Below are positions 1 to 4,211 of a DNA stretch of 5,591 nt, piece by piece; positions within the stretch are counted from its first letter, which is position 1, and each line of letters begins with the position of its first letter. This stretch comes from an uncultured beta proteobacterium (lineage in GTDB: Bacteria; Pseudomonadota; Gammaproteobacteria; Burkholderiales; Burkholderiaceae), in contig CAIVXR010000096.1 of NCBI GenBank assembly GCA_903909925.1, forward strand, positions 1 to 5,591. Reading direction: 5' to 3'. The notes beneath the pieces were generated by a model. That model was not told the DNA's origin. It ran no database searches and worked only from the letters and a program-made list of their open reading frames with translations. The translations under genes were made by a program, and so were the position numbers.

Positions 1-427
1 AGTTCCTGCCGGCTTATGGATGACTCCAGGAGATCAGTATTTATTAGTAGGTATTACTGGTGACGATTATGTTCAGGTGATTGATTGGAAGGCGCGCAAG
101 GAAGTCAAGCGCATTCCTACAGGTAAGGGTGCCCATAACTTTCGTCCGTTGGGTGATAAGAAGCATGTTTTTGTGAGTAACCGCATCACATCCTCCATCA
201 GCCTCATCAATATGCAAACCTTAGAGAAGGTAGGCGATATCACTGGCTTGCCAGCCGGGCCCGACGATATGGAAATTACTCCTGATGGTAAAACGTTATG
301 GGTCACTTTACGTTTCGCTAAAAAGGTTGGGGTGATTGATATTCCCTCCATGAAACTCATGACAGTGATTCCAGTGGGTAAATCGCCACACGGTGTCTTC
401 TTTTACCCTAGAGCTTCCTGGGAATAA
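1..427 (+). CDS. YncE/YVTN-family beta-propeller protein, 3' part only
   Basis: This is the C-terminal part of a beta-propeller protein. The reading frame is open from the window edge (first whole codon at base 2) to TAA at 425-427, giving 141 visible residues, so the true start lies upstream. Repeating blades are visible: a 'TPDG..LWVT' type strand (ITPDGKTLWVT, bases about 275-307), 'YVQVIDWKARKEVKRIPTG', 'SISLINMQTLEKVGDI' and 'VGVIDIPSMKLMTVIPVGKSPHG'. The alternation of 'x-V-x-D/N-x-x-(T/S)-x-K-x-x-x-x-I-x-x-G' with 'P-x-G/H-G' turns is typical of YncE and YVTN/40-residue repeat propellers, which are usually periplasmic or extracytoplasmic in Gram-negative bacteria. The signal peptide, if any, is outside the window. 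The ligand or activity cannot be told: such propellers serve as binding scaffolds, and some are linked to redox enzymes. The gene ends 8 nt before a secreted deacetylase-like gene, so co-transcription is likely. The fold is fairly certain; the function is unknown. Confidence 0.8.
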   Translation, partial: VPAGLWMTPGDQYLLVGITGDDYVQVIDWKARKEVKRIPTGKGAHNFRPLGDKKHVFVSNRITSSISLINMQTLEKVGDITGLPAGPDDMEITPDGKTLWVTLRFAKKVGVIDIPSMKLMTVIPVGKSPHGVFFYPRASWE

Positions 428-435
428 CATTCACC

Positions 436-1224
436 ATGAAGTACAAACAACTCAGTCATCTCATAGCTACACTAGTAATTAGCAGTCTCTCATTTGCCGT
501 CACCGCCCAAACGGCCAGCTGTAACAAAACGGTTTACCTCACATTTGACACGGGCAATATGTCGGTTGCTGAAAAAGTAGCTGAAATACTCAAGCGCCAA
601 GACGTCAAAGCCACTTTTTTCTTAGCCAATGAAAAGACGTTTCGAGGTGATTTTGCTTTAGATGATTCATGGCGCGCTTACTGGCAAAAGCTAGCTAAAG
701 AAGGACAGCACTTTGGTAGTCATACTTATGACCATACCTATTTTGTAAAAGATGGTCCTCAAGGCGAAGTCTTTGAGAAGCCTCAATTTGGGCCCAAAGC
801 TGGAATGACCGTACTTTATAACGAAGCGGCGATGTGCAAAGAGATTCGCAGGGTAGATTTGCGCTTTGCAGAATTAACGGGCCAGCCATTACAAAAGATC
901 TGGCGTGCTCCTGGGGGTAAAACCTCACCAACGTTGATTCGGATGGGGGATATGTGTGGGTATCAACATATTGGATGGGCGCCATCTGGTTTTTTGGGTG
1001 ATGAGTTGAACTCCGATAAGTACCCAAACAGCGTGCTTTTAGAGCGGGCGAGTCGTGAGATCAAAGACGGTGATATCACTATGGCGCATTTAGGAATTTG
1101 GTCTAGAAAGGATCCTTGGGCTCCAGCAGTATTGGAGCAATTGATTATTAATCTGAAAGGTCGTGGCTTTTGTTTTGGACTTTTGCCTCAGTCTGACAAA
1201 AATTCTCAAGATCAGTCAAAATAA
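436..1224 (+). CDS. Secreted polysaccharide deacetylase-like (NodB-fold) protein
   Basis: This 262-residue protein resembles carbohydrate esterase family 4, whose members remove N- or O-acetyl groups from chitin-like polymers, peptidoglycan or exopolysaccharide. Residues 1-24 look like a Sec signal peptide (KYK, hydrophobic core, cleavage after VTA), so it should act in the periplasm or outside. NodB motifs are in order: TFDTG (36-40), H-T-Y-D-H (96-100), W-R-A-P-G-G (156-161) and M-A-H-L (216-219). The usual motif 1 is TFDD. The catalytic-base Asp38 is kept, but the second Asp, a metal ligand, is Thr39; both metal histidines, His96 and His100, remain. Activity may thus be altered, or this may be a subfamily trait. 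Four cysteines (29, 134, 174, 246) could form two disulfides after export. The ATG at 436 is chosen because the signal peptide begins directly there; the Shine-Dalgarno is weak (GGGA at 420-423), which fits translation coupled to the propeller gene 8 nt upstream. Substrate is unknown. Confidence 0.85.
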   Translation: MKYKQLSHLIATLVISSLSFAVTAQTASCNKTVYLTFDTGNMSVAEKVAEILKRQDVKATFFLANEKTFRGDFALDDSWRAYWQKLAKEGQHFGSHTYDHTYFVKDGPQGEVFEKPQFGPKAGMTVLYNEAAMCKEIRRVDLRFAELTGQPLQKIWRAPGGKTSPTLIRMGDMCGYQHIGWAPSGFLGDELNSDKYPNSVLLERASREIKDGDITMAHLGIWSRKDPWAPAVLEQLIINLKGRGFCFGLLPQSDKNSQDQSK

Positions 1225-1227
1225 AGC

Positions 1228-2199
1228 ATGGATTTAAGTTCTATCACTTCAGCAATCTCGAGCGCTTATGGCAGCGTGCAGGAGTTTTTGTTTGCCAACA
1301 TTGCTGGACCACTACTCTATCAACTCGACTTGATGTCTTGGGCAGAGGATATCTTTGATGGGATTGACTGGTTTTTATTTGGTTGTATTCAGATATTTCT
1401 CATTATCGTTGTACTCAGGACTTGGGAGCGCCTAGCGCCAGCGGAGAAGCAAGAGCGTTTTGCAAAAGCTAGCCGGGTCGATGTCTTCTACACCTTATTT
1501 CATCGTCTAGGCATTTTTCACGGACTCATTTTTATTACGATCTCTGGATTCTTTTTCCAAATTGATTCCATCTTGCATGATTTTCGTTTTGATCGTTTCA
1601 ATGTCGAATCTTGGTGGCCTGGAGTTACCTCAGTTCCAGTAGTGAGCTTCTTGGTCTATTTGGTGCTGCTTGACCTTGTGGAGTATCTCTACCACCGTGC
1701 ATCCCATACTTTTAGCTGGTGGTGGCAACTGCATGCATTGCACCATAGTCAAACAGTAATGACCGCTTGGTCAGATAACCGTAATCATCTTTTGGATGAC
1801 ATCATGCGCGCAGTGGTGCTGGCATTCTTTGCGCTTCTATTTGGTGTATCTCCAGGTCAATTCATTATCTTAGTTGTGTTGAGTCAATTTATTCAGAGTT
1901 GGCAGCATGCCAATATCAAAGTGCATCTTGGCAAGGGTCAATATCTTTTGGTGTCACCAATGTTTCATCGTATGCACCATGCAGTAGGTTATGGGCATGA
2001 GGCAATCGGCAAGCCCGGTGTATTGGGGGGTTGTAATTTTGGTGTTTTATTTCCCTGGTGGGATATGTTCTTTAGAACCGCTATCTTCCCTAAAGAGGTC
2101 TATCCTACAGGGGTAAGAAATTTAGCTGTTTCCAACAATCTCTTAACGCAACAATGGCAGGGTCTTGTGCATTCGGCTAAAGAGTTAATGCCTAAATAA
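1228..2199 (+). CDS. Sterol desaturase / fatty acid hydroxylase family membrane protein
   Basis: This 323-residue integral membrane protein belongs to the fatty acid hydroxylase superfamily, non-haem di-iron enzymes that hydroxylate or desaturate lipids. The diagnostic histidine clusters are present: HRASH (H156, H160; HX3H), HALHH (H169, H172, H173; HX2HH) and HRMHH (H247, H250, H251; HX2HH), with further candidate ligands at H187 (NRNH) and H227 (WQHAN). Hydrophobic segments lie near residues 50-66, 94-112, 135-153 and 193-225, placing the iron-binding loops on one, probably cytoplasmic, face. Bacterial members act on fatty acids, sterol- or hopanoid-like lipids or carotenoids; the substrate cannot be read here. 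The start follows the deacetylase stop by 3 nt and has no clear Shine-Dalgarno sequence, so coupling to the upstream gene is likely. An in-frame ATG at residue 36 is possible but would drop the N-terminal region. Family assignment is firm; substrate is unknown. Confidence 0.9.
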   Translation: MDLSSITSAISSAYGSVQEFLFANIAGPLLYQLDLMSWAEDIFDGIDWFLFGCIQIFLIIVVLRTWERLAPAEKQERFAKASRVDVFYTLFHRLGIFHGLIFITISGFFFQIDSILHDFRFDRFNVESWWPGVTSVPVVSFLVYLVLLDLVEYLYHRASHTFSWWWQLHALHHSQTVMTAWSDNRNHLLDDIMRAVVLAFFALLFGVSPGQFIILVVLSQFIQSWQHANIKVHLGKGQYLLVSPMFHRMHHAVGYGHEAIGKPGVLGGCNFGVLFPWWDMFFRTAIFPKEVYPTGVRNLAVSNNLLTQQWQGLVHSAKELMPK

Positions 2200-2213
2200 A
2201 TTAATGAAGTAAG

Positions 2214-2231
2214 GCATACGCAGGGGTATGC
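2214..2231 (+). repeat. Small inverted repeat in the leader of the EI24 gene
   Basis: Perfect 6-bp arms GCATAC (2214-2219) and GTATGC (2226-2231) enclose a GCAGGG loop. The hairpin sits between the hydroxylase stop and the ribosome binding site of the next gene, ending 3 nt before AGGAG. There is no following T-run, so it is not an intrinsic terminator. It could affect translation or mRNA processing of the EI24 gene. Similar sequence blocks recur in the glnA leader (4128-4169). Confidence 0.5.
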
Positions 2232-2234
2232 AAT

Positions 2235-2239
2235 AGGAG
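2235..2239 (+). promoter_or_regulatory. Ribosome binding site of the EI24 gene
   Basis: AGGAG ends 4 nt before the ATG at 2244. It is the only strong Shine-Dalgarno sequence in the 1-3996 gene run, which supports this start and suggests the gene is translated independently of the hydroxylase gene upstream. Confidence 0.75.
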
Positions 2240-2243
2240 TTTT

Positions 2244-3107
2244 ATGGTTGGACTGCCGCAAGTATTTAAATCATTTGGATTAGCTCTGGTAGGAACGATG
2301 CATCCAAGAATGCTGTGGCTAAGTTTGCGGCCATTTTTGATCGTATCGGTTCTCTGGGGTTGCTTAATTTGGCTCACATGGACTCCAGCACTGGCAATTC
2401 TGAGCGAGTTTCTGACAAACTCCATTTTTACCAATTGGATTCAAGAAGGTTTGATCTGGGCAGGATTTGAAAATGCCAGAGCCTGGATAGCGCCATTATT
2501 TTTTGTGATGCTGATCATTCCCTTAATCACAATTAGCTTGCTAGTGTTGATCGCTTTTTCTACTGTGCCTACCATCGTAAAAATTGTGGTGAAGCAAGCG
2601 CACTATCAAGATTTAGAATGTAAGCGGGGCGGTGGCATATTTGGTAGCCTGGTTTATACCTTATGGTCAGCGCTAATCTGCCTTGTATTGGTGATGCTGA
2701 CATTACCAGTGTGGTGGGTACCTCCCTTAGTTGCTGTATTGCCACCATTATTCTGGGGTTGGTTAACGATGCGCCTGATGTCATATGATGTATTGGCTAA
2801 ACATGCAAGTGTGCAAGAGCGTGATCAGCTATTAGAAAAATATCGCTGGCCTTTGCTCTGCATGGGCATTGCTTCAGGAGCGCTGAGTGCTGTGCCAACG
2901 TTCTTCTGGGCTACATCAGCGTTGGCCTTAGTATTGTTTCCCCTAGTCAGCTTTGTTGCTCTTTGGATTTATTCTTTGATCTTTGTCTTTGCTGGCCTTT
3001 GGTTTAGCCACTTTTTATTAGATGCTCTGAAAGAGTTACGGCAAGAAGAGTTGGATCAAGCCTTAACAGTGCAAGCACGTGTTATTGAAACGGAACTTCC
3101 GCATTAA
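2244..3107 (+). CDS. EI24 domain-containing multi-pass membrane protein
   Basis: This 287-residue protein is very hydrophobic, with membrane segments near residues 31-51, 82-107, 137-175 (probably two) and 203-255 (probably two), and a charged C-terminal tail (KELRQEELDQ...). The pattern, including an N-terminal 'F..AL....HP+M' stretch, a 'VPTIVK' turn after the second hydrophobic region and an 'MSYDVLAKHAS' cytoplasmic loop, resembles the EI24/CysZ-like superfamily common in betaproteobacteria. CysZ itself is a sulfate transporter, but this branch has no proven substrate, so the call is family-level only. The start is supported by AGGAG at 2235-2239. Its stop lies 10 nt before the first ATG of the CinA-like gene, and the two may overlap if that gene uses GTG 3079. 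The membrane nature is certain; the family name is likely. Confidence 0.8.
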   Translation: MVGLPQVFKSFGLALVGTMHPRMLWLSLRPFLIVSVLWGCLIWLTWTPALAILSEFLTNSIFTNWIQEGLIWAGFENARAWIAPLFFVMLIIPLITISLLVLIAFSTVPTIVKIVVKQAHYQDLECKRGGGIFGSLVYTLWSALICLVLVMLTLPVWWVPPLVAVLPPLFWGWLTMRLMSYDVLAKHASVQERDQLLEKYRWPLLCMGIASGALSAVPTFFWATSALALVLFPLVSFVALWIYSLIFVFAGLWFSHFLLDALKELRQEELDQALTVQARVIETELPH

Positions 3108-3109
3108 GA

Positions 3110-3133
3110 CTAATGAGATGGCTAATGAGATGG
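3110..3133 (+). repeat. Exact 12-bp tandem duplication at the CinA-like gene start
   Basis: CTAATGAGATGG occurs twice in direct succession (3110-3121 and 3122-3133), followed by a further partial TTAAT. In the CinA-like frame each copy encodes N-E-M plus Ala or Val. Because each unit contains an ATG with identical upstream bases, the duplication creates two possible in-frame start codons (3118 and 3130), 12 nt apart. Confidence 0.9.
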
Positions 3134-3996
3134 TTAATACAATTAAAAAAGTCGAAATAGACTCACTACAAAATACGCCAAGTGCAGCGCAACGCCGCTT
3201 TGGTTTGATTGTGATTGGTGATGAGATTTTGTCAGGTCGCCGCCAAGATAAACACATGGTTACATTAATTAGCTTACTCAATGAGCGCGGCTTAAGTCTG
3301 GCATGGGCGAAGTACGTGGCCGATGATCCTGTGCAAATTACTGCCACATTAAGAGACAGCTTTGCTAGTGGTGATGTGGTCTTTAGTACTGGCGGTATTG
3401 GTGCTACGCCGGATGATCACACGCGTCAATGTGCAGCTCTAGCGTTAGGCACCAAAACGCAACTACACCCAAGTGCCAAAGAATTGATTGCAGCTCGTAT
3501 TCAGTTAACAGCTGAAGGTGATCCCATCAAAGCAGATTTAAATACGCCAGAGAATCAACATCGCTTCAAGATGGGTGAGTTCCCAATTGGTAGCGACATC
3601 ATTCCCAATCCCTATAACCAGATTCCGGGTTTTCGGATCAAAGAGCATCACTTTGTTCCCGGCTTTCCGGTAATGGCAGCGCCGATGATGGCTTGGTGCT
3701 TGGATACCCATTACAAAGATCTCTTTCATCAAGAGAACTGGGCAGAGCAGAGCTTTATCGTTCCCAAGGGCATTGAGTCCGCCCTAACTCCTTTAATGGA
3801 GCGTATTGAGGCTAACTTTCCTGGGGTAAAGGTCTTTAGTCTGCCTTCGGTTGGAGATCCCACCAAGGGCGGTGTTTATGCGCAGCGCCACATCGAGCTT
3901 GGTATTAAAGGGAATGCCAATCTTTTGGAAAGTGCTTGGATTGCACTTAGAACGGGCACCCAAGAGCTGGGCTACGAAATTCACGATATCAGCTGA
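3118..3996 (+). CDS. CinA N-terminal-like, molybdopterin-binding-domain protein
   Basis: The protein (292 residues from ATG 3118) matches the COG1058 part of CinA, competence/damage-inducible protein A, a MoeA/MogA-like fold. Visible motifs are LIVIGDEILSGRRQDKH (30-46; CinA-type 'GDELLSG'), FSTGGIGATPDDHT (89-102; the GGxGxTxDD phosphate-binding loop), 'PNPYNQIPGF' (163-172) and 'VPGFPVMAAPM' (180-190). In characterised CinA proteins this domain carries ADP-ribose pyrophosphatase activity in NAD-related recycling. The usual C-terminal nicotinamide-nucleotide amidase (PncC) domain is absent: full CinA is over 400 residues and this ends soon after the COG1058 region. It is therefore the stand-alone type rather than a truncated gene, with a clean stop at 3994-3996. 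The start is uncertain: ATG 3118 is the first ATG after the EI24 stop; ATG 3130 (288 residues) and GTG 3079 (305 residues, overlapping EI24) are alternatives. None has a good Shine-Dalgarno, and the conserved domain begins only near residue 28. Confidence 0.85.
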   Translation: MANEMVNTIKKVEIDSLQNTPSAAQRRFGLIVIGDEILSGRRQDKHMVTLISLLNERGLSLAWAKYVADDPVQITATLRDSFASGDVVFSTGGIGATPDDHTRQCAALALGTKTQLHPSAKELIAARIQLTAEGDPIKADLNTPENQHRFKMGEFPIGSDIIPNPYNQIPGFRIKEHHFVPGFPVMAAPMMAWCLDTHYKDLFHQENWAEQSFIVPKGIESALTPLMERIEANFPGVKVFSLPSVGDPTKGGVYAQRHIELGIKGNANLLESAWIALRTGTQELGYEIHDIS

Positions 3997-4004
3997 GTAA
4001 GAGA

Positions 4005-4043
4005 CTCATATTTGCACCAAATAAGTGCAAATAGAGAGTTTTT
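4005..4043 (+). terminator. Possible weak intrinsic terminator after the CinA-like gene
   Basis: CTC-a-TATTTGCAC (4005-4017) can pair with GTGCAAATAGAG (4025-4036), with one bulged A at 4008 and a 7-nt loop, and is followed after AG by five T (4039-4043). It lies 8 nt past the CinA-like stop, a normal terminator position. The stem is AT-rich and the T-run short, and the same dyad is better explained as an NtrC box, so termination is only possible. Confidence 0.35.
4013..4029 (+). promoter_or_regulatory. Predicted NtrC enhancer box 1 for glnA
   Basis: TGCACC-AAATA-AGTGCA has the 17-bp form of the known NtrC site (TGCACY-N5-RGTGCA); the dyad extends outward to TATTTGCAC/GTGCAAATA (4009-4033). 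Its centre is at 4021, about 137 bp before the transcription start predicted from the sigma-54 element. That is close to the far NtrC site of enteric glnAp2. The binding protein is inferred, since no ntrC gene is in view. Confidence 0.65.
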
Positions 4044-4064
4044 AGACTGTTCAGCAGGGAATCT

Positions 4065-4081
4065 AGCACTTAATTAGTGCA
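4065..4081 (+). promoter_or_regulatory. Predicted NtrC enhancer box 2 for glnA
   Basis: AGCACT-TAATT-AGTGCA fits the same NtrC pattern except for the first base, with perfect 5-bp arms GCACT/AGTGC. Its centre at 4073 is 52 bp from box 1, close to five turns of B-DNA, so both boxes would face the same side. It lies about 85 bp before the predicted transcription start, as expected for cooperative enhancer binding. Confidence 0.6.
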
Positions 4082-4101
4082 ATAATGAGAGTTCCCATTT
4101 G

Positions 4102-4115
4102 TTTACTTCAGTAAA
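4102..4115 (+). repeat. Short dyad between the NtrC boxes and the glnA promoter
   Basis: TTTACT-TC-AGTAAA has perfect 6-bp arms with a 2-nt centre. It lies in the stretch that would loop between enhancer and promoter. It could bind a regulator, but it matches no consensus I can name, and a dyad of this size can arise by chance in AT-rich DNA. Confidence 0.3.
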
Positions 4116-4129
4116 TTACATACATCCAG

Positions 4130-4173
4130 TAAGGCATGTTTGGTGCCTGAAATGAACAGGGGTGTATGCCTTA
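4130..4173 (+). repeat. Inverted repeat spanning the glnA promoter region
   Basis: TAAGGCAT (4130-4137) and ATGCCTTA (4166-4173) are perfect 8-bp arms separated by 28 bases. A nested alternative pairs GGCA (4133-4136) with TGCC (4144-4147). The left arm overlaps the predicted -24 element, so if transcription starts near 4158 the full hairpin cannot form in that RNA; it would matter only for a transcript from upstream, or as a DNA-level dyad. Confidence 0.45.
4132..4147 (+). promoter_or_regulatory. Candidate sigma-54 (-24/-12) promoter of glnA
   Basis: AGGCATG-TTTG-GTGCC fits TGGCACG-N4-TTGCW at 8 of 12 defined positions. It keeps the two key elements, GG at 4133-4134 and GC at 4145-4146, with exactly 10 bases between them. 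The start of transcription would be near 4158, giving a leader of about 54 nt. The two upstream NtrC-type boxes support it. No convincing sigma-70 promoter was seen in the same gap. Confidence 0.55.
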
Positions 4174-4198
4174 GGTTTGAATTCCGAATTTAGTTAAT

Positions 4199-4205
4199 AG
4201 AGGAG
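4199..4205 (+). promoter_or_regulatory. Strong ribosome binding site of glnA
   Basis: AGAGGAG, 6 nt before ATG 4212, is a near-ideal Shine-Dalgarno sequence and fixes the glnA start. It is the strongest such site in the window, in keeping with high expression of glutamine synthetase. Confidence 0.85.
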
Positions 4206-4211
4206 ATTTGC

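Noticed and set aside
695..1027. Minus-strand open frame of 110 codons inside the deacetylase-like gene
   Set aside because: It lies wholly opposite a well-supported gene with all NodB motifs, and its translation shows no recognisable domain or plausible start signal.
2201..2434. Minus-strand open frame covering the EI24 leader and gene start
   Set aside because: It runs through the hairpin and ribosome binding site of the EI24 gene and overlaps its coding sequence; its translation resembles no protein family.
3063..3347. Minus-strand open frame across the EI24/CinA-like junction
   Set aside because: It is antisense to two supported genes and its composition looks like a reverse-complement shadow.
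4099..4127. Possible sigma-70 promoter (TTGTTT or TTTACT with TACATA)
   Set aside because: The hexamers match poorly and no pair has a suitable 16-18 bp spacer.
4141..4156. Second sigma-54-like element, TGGTGC followed by ATGAA
   Set aside because: It has the -24 GG but GA instead of GC at -12; the overlapping element at 4132-4147 keeps both key dinucleotides. Its TGGTGC could at most be an NtrC half-site.
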